Assembly: GCA_032622095.1 (NCBI GenBank) | Contig: CP136061.1 | Span: 187,124,369 to 187,188,368 of the forward strand | DNA: 64,000 nucleotides | From: Siphonodentalium dalli | Lineage: Eukaryota > Mollusca > Scaphopoda > Gadilida > Siphonodentaliidae | Direction: 5' to 3' | In this document: positions 32,771-44,109 of the stretch, piece after piece | Numbering within the stretch: the first letter of the stretch is position 1 | How the letters are laid out: every line of letters starts with the position of its first letter | The notes under the pieces: model-generated | Seen by the model: the letters and a program-made list of their open reading frames with translations, nothing else | The model's database searches: none | Told to the model about the DNA's origin: nothing | Made by a program: the position numbers and the translations under genes

Positions 32771-32797
32771 GTGATGATGATGATGATGATGATGATA
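32771..32797. repeat. (GAT)n microsatellite
   Basis: GATGATGATGATGATGAT gives a run of Asp codons in one frame; the surrounding ATGATNATG-rich frame is low complexity, not a gene. Confidence 0.9.
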
Positions 32798-32799
32798 AC

Positions 32800-34210
32800 T
32801 ATTATTTTGAGGAAGAAACTGGTGATGATGAAGGTGATGTTGATAATGCTGATTATGACACCCGAGAGGTCGTTGTATATTTTGTACATTCAAAATTTCT
32901 TCGTTCTATTCATATTTTGTATATAATTTTCGTTTTCTCATGTCACATTTGATCAGAGAATAAAACATATTATTACCTCGAACTCTGTCTGACGTGCACC
33001 TGATGAATTTCCCGTGAAAAAACTTGAACCCTGTTTGCCAGAACAGTATCGTTGCAGGATTTTATCGCAATTGGTATGATCAAAATTTTGGTCAAATTTT
33101 TCAACCATTGGCGATTTCATACTTGCATGACCGTGATGACACAACATTAGTTGGAATTTTCACCCAACAAAAGGTTGAAATTGTTCATGTAATTTGATTT
33201 TCAAACAATTTACGCCTTTTTTCCCTTTCGATCATTTTTTTTACCCACCCACCCCCACCGCCAAATTATTTTCCGTTTACGGCAGTTTTTTCCGACCATT
33301 TTTTGACACACACCCCCCCTTTTAACACTAAAACAGAGATTTGCGGGGGGGATTTACTGTAAACAGCTGTATATGAATTTCTGTGCATGGATGTTAACAT
33401 GGACATGTAAATAGGAATGAGTCATTTTGAGGTCATTCAGCCAAAAAAACATGGCTGTCAGCGGCCATCTTGGATTTCAAAATTTGCAACAAAATACAAC
33501 ACGATAACTGCCTGCAGTCAGTTTACCAGTTAGAATTACATTATTTCTCTCATTCAAAGTGGTTTTGAAGCCCAACTCATTGCCAAAACACTAAAAAAAC
33601 CAAGCAGAATTGTTTTTTTTGTTGCGGAAAAAATTGCTTGTTGGTGGCTTTGACCACCTACCCACCCCAATTTTTTTTTCACCCCCCCCCCTGACTTACC
33701 CACTAATTTGTGTCAATTTATATGTGCATCATCTGCAGTTGAAATTATTTTAATAACGACCCATATTTCGATCGCAACAGACCTGTTTAATGTATGTGAA
33801 TCGTATTTTCTATCAGCAATTATCCGGTGTACTTGGTGCATTCATAATTCGATCACCCTAAGAGCGTGGTCTTCAAACCCGCTGTGGGAGTTTGCGACAT
33901 GAGAACACCGACTTTCAAGACACACACTATTTGTTCATTTTTCATCCTGTTAAAACAATTGATTTTCACGTGTGAGAAAGCCGAGATGTTAATCTATCTA
34001 ATGATACTAAATACTCTCTGTGAGTGACCATAAAGCCCTCCATAAACGACGAAATTCGTAAAAGAGAGAGACTTCAATGGAATTAGTATTTCGAATATGT
34101 TTTTTCACAAATATGACACATAATTTAGGTAAACGGAAGAGTGCATTCTACAGATTATTATCTCCCAAATATCCCATACGCATCTGGTAGGAAAGATAAG
34201 TTTTATTTCT
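32800..34210. other. Interval with dispersed repeat and homopolymer runs
   Basis: 33060-33220 is the second copy of the dispersed repeat at 10340-10510. C and T runs occur at 33230-33330 and 33660-33700. No exon-like features. Confidence 0.45.
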
Positions 34211-35338
34211 TTAAAGACACGGGCGGTGTTCGTTGCAGAAATATTCATATTTGTTCAAATCGCCATCAACAGAATGAATATTCAAATATATATAGTTTTG
34301 TTCATATGCCAAACATAATCAGCGCGTAAATAGTATATTATAGTCAAGACGTAAGATGGTGTACGTAAACAAGAACCTGCTCGTGTTATAGAAGTTTTGC
34401 TTCTGTTTACATAACACAGCGCAATAAGTGATTTCACTTACTCGCGGCGAATCCGCCATTTGGTCTCCGGAGGTCAAAGTTAACAAGTAGCATCTATGTT
34501 TAGCATATGACTCCAGTCTGGGAATTCCCAAAAATAAAATGGCAACAGGTCGTTATCGTATCGCAGGTGCGAGAACTTCATAAAACTATTTAAACACTCA
34601 CCCTGGATACATACGATACATAGGTTTCGCACAGTAGATGGATTGGATGTATCACGTATGTTTTTGAGTTATTTTTTTAACGCAAGAACTCGCTATTTAT
34701 CAGTAACTTATGGGAATTTCGTTGACAAAAAGCGCGTCTGAATGTCTGCATCGTCACCAGATCCTAACTCTATAGATGACATGGCCACAAAACAATTCTT
34801 AAACACGTAGTTGCACTCAGAATAAATTAAATTAAGCCATAAAATGTTGATAAAAAATTCTCGCACTATGCTGTCGAATGTTTACAAATGGTCGCAATGG
34901 ATGCTACTTCTCAACTTTGAACTTTTACCGGCTTTTACCGGTGGGTTGGATAAAAAGCTAGGAATCGGACCATATGGAACAATCGGCCATCTTGAAAATC
35001 GCGAACCAGTAAAAAGGCTTATTATATTGGTTAATCACACACAAATGATACTAACGCTCTTTATTATTTCCATATCAGGAAAACAGTAAGAAAAAACGCT
35101 CTTTATGTTTATCATATCCGGATCTAAACAAAAGCCAGATTCTGTAACGTTTTTTGCTTTTGTTTACATAACAAAGGAAAAACATTTGACAATAACATAC
35201 CGTACTGTTTATGCCATATTTCTGATTGTAAAGAACAAAATATGTCTATATTTTAGTATTATTTCTGTTAATGGCTGTTTTTGACGGAGGTGAATATTTT
35301 AACAGCATACCCACCGCCAACCCCGCCCATATCTTTAA
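34211..35338 (+). repeat. Long dispersed repeat, full copy (partner at 52473-52919)
   Basis: Both copies share ACGGGCGG-GTTCGTTG, ATTCATATTTGTTCAAATCG, a GATGGTGTACGTAAACAAGA block and two ACGCTCTTTAT motifs. The common end is CAGCATACCCACCGCCAAC. The partner lacks about 587 bp (34436-35022 here). No protein of note, so the nature (old LTR, DNA element or segmental duplication) is open. Confidence 0.8.
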
Positions 35339-35660
35339 TACTCACAGACTTCCTGATGTGTGACGACAAAAATTGTAACATTGTCCCGTTGTGCGAGTCT
35401 TCTCACCCGGTGTGTCAGTTCACGTATGACCATCGTGCTCACGATGTTAAAAATATGGCACCACGATTAGCATTATTTTGCCACAAGTTTTCACTCAATT
35501 CATTTGATAATAGAATCTGAACGTATAATGTGGTTGTCTGTATAAAATCACGCAAGGCGCAAGACGGTATATGTCCTACCCGTAAGAGTCCTAAAATACG
35601 ATTGTGCGTGCATAGGCTCGAGTTGGGTAGGCTATAGTAATTGGGTTTCTTCACACAAGA
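35339..35660. other. Region just beyond the DD3-3-like gene 3' end
   Basis: A plus-strand segment at 35365-35450 reads NCNIVPLCESSHPVCQFTY, similar in translation to 31390-31320 (minus). No splice junctions are supported. Confidence 0.35.
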
Positions 35661-35685
35661 CAAGAACAAATAATTTGAAGTTGAG

Positions 35686-35696
35686 TTTATTTTATT
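35686..35696 (-). terminator. Polyadenylation signals of the DD3-3-like gene
   Basis: On the minus strand two overlapping AATAAA hexamers (35691-35696 and 35686-35691) lie 32-42 bases after the stop codon of the last exon. The 3' UTR would be short. Confidence 0.65.
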
Positions 35697-35727
35697 TTAG
35701 CAAGAAGAAATATGTTAAAAACATTAT

Positions 35728-35888
35728 TCAGACGTGAACCAACCAACGGCCCTTCTGGTCCCTGTTGGAGAAGTTGTTATTTCTGCTACACATATAGTGA
35801 ATTGTCCCGATTTTTGGCAGTTTTAGTAAGCCCAAGTCGAAGTATGTACCAGCGTCGTCCAACTGGGACATTTCTCCGCCAAACTGAC
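35728..35888 (-). CDS. DD3-3: DD3-3-like protein, terminal exon (exon E)
   Basis: The acceptor TATTCTAG precedes GTCAGTTTGG; the first two bases complete a Gly codon begun in exon D (phase 1). The exon encodes QFGGEMSQLDDAGTYFDLG, then HYMCSRNNNFSNRDQKG, and ends WLVHV before TGA. The LDDA.TYFDLG and Y-C-RNNNFSNR-QKG motifs are hallmarks I recognise at the C-terminus of DD3-3 family proteins. This family was first named in Dictyostelium and is found in many marine invertebrates. The stop is followed closely by AATAAA. No membrane anchor follows, fitting a secreted protein. The biochemical function of the family is unknown to me. Confidence 0.85.
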
Positions 35889-36440
35889 CTAGAATAGAAA
35901 ATTCAATTCGGGGTGATAATGCTGGTGGAGGGGTCAGGTTACTACGTTTTTAGATGTTTGCACCTTTCGACTAGGAACCAGTCTATTCATCAAGAGACAT
36001 TTAGTGCGCGCAATTTTTAAACAGATACGAGAGTCGCAAAAACAGTGACAGGCGACACATAGATAGCAATTTTCATTCACTGAACAGTTACATCAACTTT
36101 GAGACGAAAATCATTCATTAACATGTACTTTTACTTCCATGAACTAGAAACTTAGACAGTTGTTTTCCAATTTCGCCCGATAGACTGGTGCTTGCCTTTG
36201 TTCAACGAAAAGTTTAATAAGTATAGTATCCTGACTCGTTCTGTGATAGTGCTTTGGTTATCATATTCTGGCTACCCTGCATGCGGATCAGATTAATATC
36301 CGATAGATGGACCCCCACACAATTTATATGCAAGTGCAAAATAAATATACATAGACAGGATTTCGTTTGCTCATGACTCGTGAGACCATTGCCAATGGCA
36401 GCGAAGTTGTCAAATCAAAGCAGTGGGAAACTTCAGCTCT
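35889..36440. other. Start of the 2.6-kb intron between exons D and E
   Basis: No features were recognised apart from the splice acceptor at its plus-strand left edge. Confidence 0.5.
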
Positions 36441-36566
36441 AAAGGGCGATGGCGAAACAGAATACCGTGTAATACTTGTGAACAGCGTGGTAACGGGATA
36501 GGGGACGAATATCATCTTCTACTAATATGTGATGAATTTGGAGATAACAGTAAATTCTTCATATGA
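36441..36566 (+). pseudogene. LINE C-terminal zinc-knuckle fragment
   Basis: The frame reads KGRWRNRIPCNTCEQ, then GDEYHLLLIC, and stops at TGA. The C-x2-C...GDEYH-x4-C pattern and the preceding GRW match the family E end at 32.3-32.5 kb (KGRWN, CPLCN, GDEMHYLMEC). Only about 40 codons are left. It lies in the intron between DD3-3 exons D and E, on the opposite strand. Confidence 0.65.
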
Positions 36567-36579
36567 CACAGTTCGTAAA

Positions 36580-36800
36580 TAAAACTATTTATTCATTCTG
36601 TTATTCCCAAAAATAAAACTATTTATTCATTCTGTTATTCCCAAAAATAAACAGTACATTATCTGCTTATAATATAACTAAGTTTAGGCAGATAGTCTGC
36701 TTAGAATATCCTCATTTTGAGTCGATAATGTGCTGAAAATGAAAGCCATTTAGTCACATTATCGACTCATAATGGGGCTTTTCTAAGCAAATCAAGACTT
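36580..36800. repeat. 42-bp tandem pair and a 95-bp foldback
   Basis: ATAAAACTATTTATTCATTC with TGTTATTCCCAAAA is repeated twice at about 36580-36655. Further right, CTTAGAATATCCTCATTTTG at 36701 pairs with the reverse complement near 36795 (CATTATCGACTCATAATGGG side), forming a hairpin. Confidence 0.75.
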
Positions 36801-38457
36801 TTCAGGTGTATAGGCCTACGCAAATTCCAAATTACTATTTGGCTATATCAAACGCAAGGAAATTTTGATAGCTATAACTGAGTCCGCGCGTGCCTCCATA
36901 ACTCTGAGATAGCTAATATATCGCTCCTGAAAGGGTGAGTATATTCCTGAAATTGGCCTTCAGAAAATTACGATAACATACATCTATACTGATGATCTGG
37001 TATTGACTGCATTTGTTTACATCTATATGTAATTTATTTCAGTTATAGCAACCACAAGCACGTATACACCTTAGGCGCAGGTGAGTGATGACCTCATTTA
37101 ATTTTTTCTATATTTTCTATAGCGATGAGCCAAATTCTGTACGGTGGAGTGTAAGTTTTTTTTTTGGTGAAATTGACACGTGACTCGGCAGTGGACCAAG
37201 CAGACGGAAATAAAAATTTCAACTTGACAACTTCCGAAGAATTCCAATATGATTTAGGTATATTAGTTTCATTTAGACCAATTTCGTTAGTTAGCTTAAT
37301 AAAAACTAAAGAAGACGTCATGGCACGGTTCATGACGTCATTTTCGTCATGTTGGCTTGCGGGCCAGAATCGAGACGATTGCACAATCCATGACAATACT
37401 CGCCATGGCGCCTCCACTGGGCCACTGCACGATGCTACATATATTATTCTTAGAATTATGTCGTAGATAAAAAGCAAATTGGAGGCACAGCGTGTGTGGT
37501 TGCTCCATTGCGTGCCGCGTATGATTCATATCAGGTGTTGAATAAATCATTAATTTGATATATGATCGTTGTGATAAAAATCCCAATAGTTATTATGTTT
37601 CACCTTCAAACACTATTCCCACGGCTAATGGTGATTTCAATTAAATGTTTACGGTCTGTCTCATAATGTATAGGGTGAAATGTTGATCACACCTTGGTTA
37701 TGCTATTGGTGCATAGATCTAATGTTAATAATTCATTCTTACCGACGATTGGAAATGGTTTTTCATAGAGATTTGTTTATATTTGTCCACCGGGAATGTC
37801 CTTTTGTGGATGAACAAAGCGATGGCCCGAACGCGACAAACGCCCAGCATCCAATATTCATCACATTGAATGCCATTTTGTGTCTATATGTACGTGTGAT
37901 ATTAAATCAGGAACCCATTACTGGAGAGAACTATCTTACATTTACACATGCACATAAGTTTCCCTGCATACACCCAATATGAATGCATGAAAATATAGAT
38001 ATACCGACATACAAATAGGTTCTTGTTCTTGCGAGCAATAATACTCCAAATTGCTACCAATGACCAACGTTGTCACCCGGATATCTAATTTTAAAAGAGG
38101 ATTTTGACTTTTGTCAGATTCGTATACACGAAGAATATACATATCAGAGCGTTTGTTTTGATGTTAAGATACCGACTTTTTGGTCATACACCCAAACAAT
38201 TTAACAGACTGCCGTATATGGCATTTAAAGCGCACGTATGGTTATCTCGCCGGCCAACCATCAGCAAATATTAAAAGGCGCGCGTCCCCGAGAATCTGCT
38301 TATATCCATCTTATTATTTGAGTACTTGAAGCCTCATCGAGCTCGTATAATGTCTATTGAGCAGAAAATATACTTTTTCCCACTAATTCATGGTGTAGTC
38401 GAGGCCGTCGATGTAGGGATTATACTGCTCCCAAATTCATGCAATATATACACATAC
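36801..38457. other. Rest of the D-E intron
   Basis: AGACGTCATG at 37313-37322 and CATGACGTCA at 37331-37340 form an inverted pair of CRE-like sites. Otherwise AT-rich, with no exons. Confidence 0.5.
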
Positions 38458-38693
38458 CTGGTGAGAGCTGAGCAAGGTGCAGTAGGTCTTCGTACGAGAA
38501 TCCCGAGTCCGTAGCATTGTCGAGGTGCATGGGGTAATTGACACCGTAGTGTCCGTATTTGTTTCCCGGGCCGTAATTGGCCCCGCTTCCTTCTGGGTAT
38601 ACCTGATCTCCGAGGATCACCAAATTGTTCCTGTCTGATCTCGACAAACCTTCACCATCATTTCCACCTGGATTAGTATTTGAACCAGTCCAC
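38458..38693 (-). CDS. DD3-3: DD3-3-like protein, exon D
   Basis: The acceptor CATTCTTAG precedes G|TGG; the G completes Gln with the last two bases of exon C. The donor is CACCAG|GTATGT. The exon encodes 78 codons: WTGSNTNPGGNDGEG, RSDRNNLVILGDQVYPEG, a Tyr/Gly-rich stretch (NYGPGNKYGHYGVNYP), then SGFSYEDLLHLAQLSP. The WTGSNTNPG-NDG-G-S-SDR-N motif directly follows the beta-rich segment of exon C in the DD3-3 family. The Gly/Tyr/Asn composition and lack of Lys clusters suit an extracellular fold. The flanking introns are 14.3 kb and 2.6 kb, both TE-rich. Exon boundaries and phase agree with both neighbours, so this is a live exon rather than a relic. Confidence 0.9.
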
Positions 38694-39029
38694 CTAAGAA
38701 TGAGAACAAGGTACAAACAAATGAAATAAAAAGAGATAAACCTGATATGGGTATTGTTACTGAACTCTACTAATAGCGCGGCAATCTTGTCTTTGATTGG
38801 AACATGGATTGCGATATGTAAAATCTTCCTACAAAACGCCACGCATGTCTATTCCGTATTTTTTTAACTGGTACGTATGACTATGATTCGTTTTATTCAT
38901 AAATTTCATAGATTACACACAATAATAATTTAATTTTATAACAATGCGGTATGGGGGACAGCATAACACAGAGGGTTGTCTACCCGCCGTCCCGTTGAAC
39001 AGTAACTTATTATTATTATTTATTATATA
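38694..39029. other. Start of the 14.3-kb C-D intron, no features seen
   Basis: AT-rich with TTATTATTATT and a (TA) run near 39025-39040. Confidence 0.5.
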
Positions 39030-39290
39030 TATATATATAAATATGTTGATATTTCTCTGTCCGCACGAGTGTCTGAACCATGAGTCATTAGATCTCAATC
39101 TGATTGGAATTAGGTGGATATATTCAGTACAAGGACAACTTTAAAAAAAAAGGATCTGTTGACGTGATCGAAAATGGCCAGGGTTCTGCTACTTCTACTC
39201 TGCATGTGTATGGCCATCCTATATGCTGCGAACAACGGGGTGTGCATCGGGCGATAGCCCGGGTCTTGTTTGATACTATATATTTATTTA
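39030..39290 (+). repeat. Inverted duplicate segment, left copy
   Basis: It contains TTTCTCTGTCCGCACGAGTG, GAACCATGAGTCATTAGATC, TCTACTCTGCATGTGTATG and GTGCATCGGGCGATAGCC. The reverse-complement copy is at 44345-44600, about 75-80 percent alike by eye. Both lie in the C-D intron of the DD3-3-like gene. Confidence 0.8.
39174..39257 (+). CDS. Short ORF encoding a signal-peptide-like sequence
   Basis: The ATG follows TCGAAA and opens a 27-residue frame: MARVLLLLLCMCMAILYAAN then NGVCIGR and TAG. The basic residue near the N-terminus, the Leu run and the small residues near position 18-19 are typical of a signal peptide. The inverted copy at 44458-44354 has the same core. It could be a first exon of a secreted-protein gene, a small secreted peptide or chance. 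No clear splice donor is visible, although GGGGTGTGC could act as a weak one. The family is not recognised. Confidence 0.35.
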   Translation: MARVLLLLLCMCMAILYAANNGVCIGR

Positions 39291-39904
39291 TTCCACACCC
39301 ATTGACGTGAGTCACATGTATTCAACGGAATCCCAGACATTGAATACATATTAGTGTATACCTCTAGTGGAATACAAACCGGAACTATTCGTGTTGACGT
39401 TGTCGCCAAGAAAGATGACGTACATTACGTCGATCGTCAGCTTCCGGTGATCCCCCATGATTATTGGTCATTTGTCAGGCTTAAATCACAATAATCTCGG
39501 CTTAAATCATCATAATCTCGAATCTTTTATCGAACTCGTTGCGGACGGCGCAAAGTTATATTTCACTCGAGCCACGCTCTCGCGAAATATATCCATCCGC
39601 AACTCATTCGATAAAAGAGTCTCGATTAAGGTTACAAGAAACTAATTATATAGAGTTACGCTTCTTGAATTTGTGTAGGGAAACTCGAGTCAGCATAAAC
39701 AAAAATTTGGCTGTTGATTGGTTGATTATCATTGAGGGAAATATTCCTAAGCGGGAACACAAAATCATAGCCTACGTAAATATGGCGATAATGTATATTT
39801 AGATGCACAGGAAGAGTCTGGTGGGGTCCCGAAGTTATGGAGGGTCTGGGGTATTTTTATGCTGCTGATTTTTGTGCAGTAAATGGGGTAGTTGTGGAAA
39901 TGCA
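39291..39904. other. Intron stretch with foldback
   Basis: Near 39520-39620, CTTTTATCGAACTCGTTGCGG pairs with CCGCAACTCATTCGATAAAAG, giving a hairpin with 20-bp arms and a loop of about 55 bp. Confidence 0.6.
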
Positions 39905-40080
39905 AGGTTATCGTTTGAAAAAAAATCCGAAAAGGGCGCGTTTGACGTCACAGACTGGTGCAGCGGATGACGTTCTAAGGGAAAATTGACCACTTGCAGT
40001 TCAAATAGGCTTAATCCATGGCCGGCGGGACTTCTAGTTAACACTGTGGCCTATGGAAAATAATTAGGTGTTTGTAACCT
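39905..40080 (+). repeat. 176-bp dispersed repeat with a consensus CRE, copy 1
   Basis: It is almost identical to 43051-43226, in the same orientation 3.15 kb away. Both hold TGACGTCA (39943-39950 and 43088-43095), AGGGCGCG and a GGCCGGCGGGAC block. Confidence 0.85.
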
Positions 40081-41207
40081 ATAGGTAGAAAATTAACATT
40101 TTTCAAATATCGTTCAGGGCAGCGAATTTAGAAGCACTGATAAACAAAGTCTGTCTTGTTTTGTTGAGCTATTGTATTTGTACGCCCTACCGACCTAATT
40201 TCAGATTATGCGAGACAATTATTAACCCTCTGTCGCCGGAACTTCAACTTTTTCCGGAGGCGTAATTTTCTGAAAATCATCAATTTTGTGCATATGGCTG
40301 GACCTTTAATGTTCAAAATAGTACGATCGAGGTGATGGAAGATTTCTAATAGGAATTCGACTCAAACTCTTAAAAAAATACAGAAATTTAAAGGGACATC
40401 CGCCTATCATTGAACCAAATCATCGTCGGATGGTGAAATTTTGAGGGGGGGGGGGGGTGTGTTTGAAATCCAATTAAACATTGTACTGTTCAAAATGAGA
40501 TAAATTCCTTAAGACGTATGGTAGATACACGTAACTAGTTTTCAAAACTTATATATATGCCTTTCTATCGTGTCCGTTATGAACGCGAGTCGGATTTAAC
40601 AAATTAAATTATGATGAAAAATCGTGAATTTTGGGTGTGGTCACATTTGTGGTCATAATATTCCCATTAGTGAGTGGATGGACATATATAGGACATGCTA
40701 CACTGTGCAGTATATATGTCTATGACAAGCATGACACGAGAGATTGGTATCTTTTCTACTAAACTGTGCTTCCAGAGTTATCAGGATGCGATTATTGGTG
40801 TTATTTTTTACTCCAAAAAATTGGTTCATTTTAAAACGGGGTATGTGGGTTTAAGGACCGCTGGGAGATAATAGGATGTCCAGTGACTCCTATATTTCTA
40901 TTTTATTATATGACTATCGTTTTCATTCCCCATTACCACTATAGTAAAGTGATAATTTCCCGACCATCGGATCAGCTACAGTTTGATCCGATGTCATACC
41001 ACCCTTCTCTATCTCGCATATAACAGTAAGCCGTTTTATGGACGTGATCGCATGGGTAGTCACGTCGTCTGGCGACGTTATTGCTATATAAAACGTTTGG
41101 TGTAGTATTATTCCACAAGCTATATACAATTTTGACATTCGCTATCCGGATTAAGTTGGAGACTGAAATTGTGCCAGACTTCTGCATTTGAACATGTAGA
41201 CATGTCG
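40081..41207. other. Intron stretch without recognised genes
   Basis: A poly-G run lies at about 40446-40458. No other feature. Confidence 0.5.
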
Positions 41208-41795
41208 TTACTCTACCATTTCCATGTATGTTGTCCATAATAGGAACGCCCTTTTGATTAGGAAAGTGATAAATTCAATATCAGATTCTACGTGGCGACT
41301 GACGGCATCGGGCACGCATGCTAGAAAAATCAACAACTGTTTGTCACTAGACAAGTCATCGACAGCAAAGAAGCAGTCTATTCCGAAGTAACTAAGTACA
41401 GTTAAGTATGACATGTTCGACTGTGGTATTGAAAGTTGTGTTGCACAATGGACACATTCCCGAATCCCATATCAGAGATTGCGTTATGAGATTTGCGATT
41501 GTGGCACACTCGTGCTTCAGTTTCGGGAAAGAACGACATATATGCCAAAGTGGCGAGACTTTGAGTGTTGAATAACATGCCGCAAATGGCATGAGCTGTA
41601 TGTCATGTTCCATTCTGAATCTCCAGTCACGTTCCTGTGTGATTTTGACATTTGCTTTTACTAGACTTTTCCATGTCTCCTTTGTCGGGAACGTGCCCTC
41701 TTGTGCATATACACGACAATAATCATGTAAGTCATATTTGGTTAGAACATGAGAAATATGGTATATAAATGATGACTCGTCAAGATTCGACCCAA
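41208..41795 (-). pseudogene. LINE ORF2 C-terminal fragment (family C)
   Basis: On the minus strand the sequence reads HVLTKYDLHDYCRVYAQEG, TFPTKETWKSLVK, WRFRMEHDIQLMPFAACYS, SPLWHICRSFPKLKHECAT, then the knuckle CPLCNTTFNTTVEHVILNC (C-x2-C-x9-H-x4-C). A tail YFGIDCFFAVDDLSSDKQ follows in another frame (41414-41208). The first part matches the C-terminal half of the RT ORF at 28343-29413, so the two belong together and this copy supplies the end missing there. One frameshift near 41400 breaks it. It lies in the C-D intron of DD3-3, same strand. Confidence 0.75.
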
Positions 41796-43050
41796 GTGCA
41801 AAGTGGTCATTTAACCTGGACCGGAATATATGTTTATGAAAGTCTGGCGCCCATTAGCAGTTTGTTTTCAGTACATTTTAATATTCATTGGAACGTAAAC
41901 AGTTATTCTCTAACAGAAATCATGGCAGATACGAAAACTGAATGCCTTTAGAACGACATTTCAAACCCTGTGTATACCCTTCAGCACATTTTGAAAATCC
42001 TGTGTACCCTTCAGCACTTTTTTTGTGAGAGTGACCCTTCAATTCAGCAATACGAATAGTATTTTCCCAGTCCATTACTGGTAGGATGCCACATGGAGTG
42101 CATTGGCCAATAAACTTGAACACTGCATATGCATATGCACCATTGGAATTGCGTCAATTTGTGAGGTAAATGTTACATATAAATGATCAATGTATATAGC
42201 TACTATTCGGCACAGATACCGTACATATAGAGTCTAATTGCCATTATTAATTTTAAATAGCAAGTTTTGACACACCATCCATCACTATTATTTGGCCATC
42301 ACTATTTAATATTAGATAGACACCTTCCATATTAATTACCTGACTTAACTATTAGTTAAACAGGTTCAGTACAATTTCATTTCAATTGTTTTTCGCTTCT
42401 ACGGACGTACTCCATTTATTTTTAAAGATGTATTCAGGGTTCCAGACCAATTATTACGAATTAAACCTATTAAATCGTAGCTGGCCTACTATTTAGAAAT
42501 CCTAAATATTGTATAAAATAATATGTTTGGAACAAGAAGAGACACAAGACAAGACACTATTCTATATATTCGAAATTTAGTTTTCTCTGCATATAGTTTC
42601 ATGCATAAATTATCTTGTTCAGTTTGCAATCACCCATGCAGTTTGCATTCCCCCTCTGGGGACCTTGCAACACAGTCCGTATTGTATTGCTAATTCTCCA
42701 CAGTTTATCCCGTGCATTTATGGCCGCACACAGTCTAGACTCTTCGGCATCCATTGTTTACTTCACCTGTAATTAGCAAGGGCTTTCCCGACATAGCCGT
42801 TCTCAATTACAACGTCACAGCACGTCCTATATTTAACCGGGCAAAATAATGCCCGGTTATAGGCCCTATATAGAATGTACTGTGACGTAATAATGGCGGA
42901 TGGATTGTTCTGGTCTCTCATGACGGCGTGCATAGTGTAACGACGTAGCCTCATAGAGCCAGCGTCTACATTCTGAACTCCTCGACCTGTGACCTCTGCG
43001 GGCCCAGTGACGGAATCTGACGAGGTTTGCCGAATGCCAGCGTCTAGTCC
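41796..43050. other. Intron stretch, small repeats only
   Basis: CCTGTGTA-ACCCTTCAGCAC occurs twice at 41960-42020. A short stem AACCGGGC / GCCCGGTT is at 42836-42859. No exons seen. Confidence 0.5.
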
Positions 43051-43226
43051 AGGTTATCGTTTGAAAAAATACCGAAAAGGGCGCGTTTGACGTCACAGAC
43101 TGGTGCAGCGGATGACGTTCTAAGGGGAAATTGACCGCTTGAAGTTCAAATAGGCTTAACCCATGGCCGGCGGGACTTCTAGTTAACACTGTCGCCTATG
43201 GAAAATAATTAGGTGTTTAGAACCTT
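43051..43226 (+). repeat. 176-bp dispersed repeat with a consensus CRE, copy 2
   Basis: See copy 1 at 39905. The copies differ at only about 8-10 positions. Confidence 0.85.
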
Positions 43227-43469
43227 AAGATGCGCGTTGTGTTCTGTCTATATATATGAAGTACAAACGTGTGGAATGTGAATATGTGGATGATGTCAGC
43301 GGAGAGCCATGAGTGGTCTTTATTCAATGGATCGAATAAGGTATTCCAGTGATTCCTGCATGGGAGGGGAACATGTACACATGTACAATTAACCTTTTCT
43401 CTTTACGGTGGTGGCAATATAGCGTCTACCATACACTGTTAGTTATCGCTACGAATAATTAAATATATA

Positions 43470-43766
43470 CTATGTTCTTATACAGGCAGGACAGTTTTTG
43501 TTTGTATATTTGGGACACAGCTGATAAAGAAGAAAACATGTTTCGAGAGTAATTTCATTTTTGAACATAGTTCGCGTTGGAAGAAGTTTGAGTCTGTCGT
43601 CCAGGGAATTCCACATCTTTCGAAGATAGTGTTCGAGTAAATTCTCGGAGAAGTCGCTTTTTGTTGTCCCAACCAATCGTGTAATTTCGATGTCATTGAT
43701 CATAATTGATAAGTTGTCGCCCTTATCCGAGTTATACATAGATTGGCGGAGAATATATTTACACAA
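43470..43766 (-). pseudogene. CR1-like LINE ORF2 C-terminal fragment
   Basis: The frame reads IEITRLVGTTKSDFSENLLE, HYLRKMWNSLDDRLKLLPTR and FKNEI. This resembles the terminal segment of LINE D at 48.1-48.4 kb (TPRTKFSENLPEHYFSNIWNSVNKKQKT). In CR1/L2-like LINEs this segment precedes the 3' UTR. No RT remains. It abuts an AT-rich repeat at 43769. Confidence 0.65.
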
Positions 43767-43768
43767 AA

Positions 43769-44109
43769 TCGAATATATGATATCACAAACTAGTAAGCAT
43801 TTATTGATATCAATAATTCGATTTTATGATAATATAAAATGATTTAATGATATCACAAAATGTTGAATGGATAATAGACGAGTCCAGCGAATTAGTGATA
43901 TAAACGATTCAATTTTAAGATCTCACCAAATGAATATATTCTTTCCACAAAATCGAACATGTGATATGATAAAATAGTAGGCATTTAGTGATATAACTAA
44001 TTCTATTTTATGACATCCTATATTCCATTTGTGATCTCACTTATTCTAATTTGTGATTTCATAAAAAATTAATGATATTATAAGATATTCAGTGATATCA
44101 TATATTCGA
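43769..44109. repeat. AT-rich GTGATATCA repeat bounded by an 18-bp inverted repeat
   Basis: TCGAATATATGATATCAC at the left is the exact reverse complement of GTGATATCATATATTCGA at 44092-44109. Between them GTGATATCA- and AATTCGATTTTATGA-like words recur every 35-60 bp. Confidence 0.75.

Noticed and set aside
32647-32952. 101-codon plus ORF rich in Met, Asp and Glu
   Set aside because: It translates ATGATNATG and GAT repeats; low complexity, no domain.
35712-35897. Plus-strand 61-codon ORF
   Set aside because: It is the antisense shadow of DD3-3 exon E.
37094-37477. 127-codon minus-strand ORF and its antisense partner
   Set aside because: No recognisable domain; lies in an AT-rich intron with overlapping frames open on both strands.
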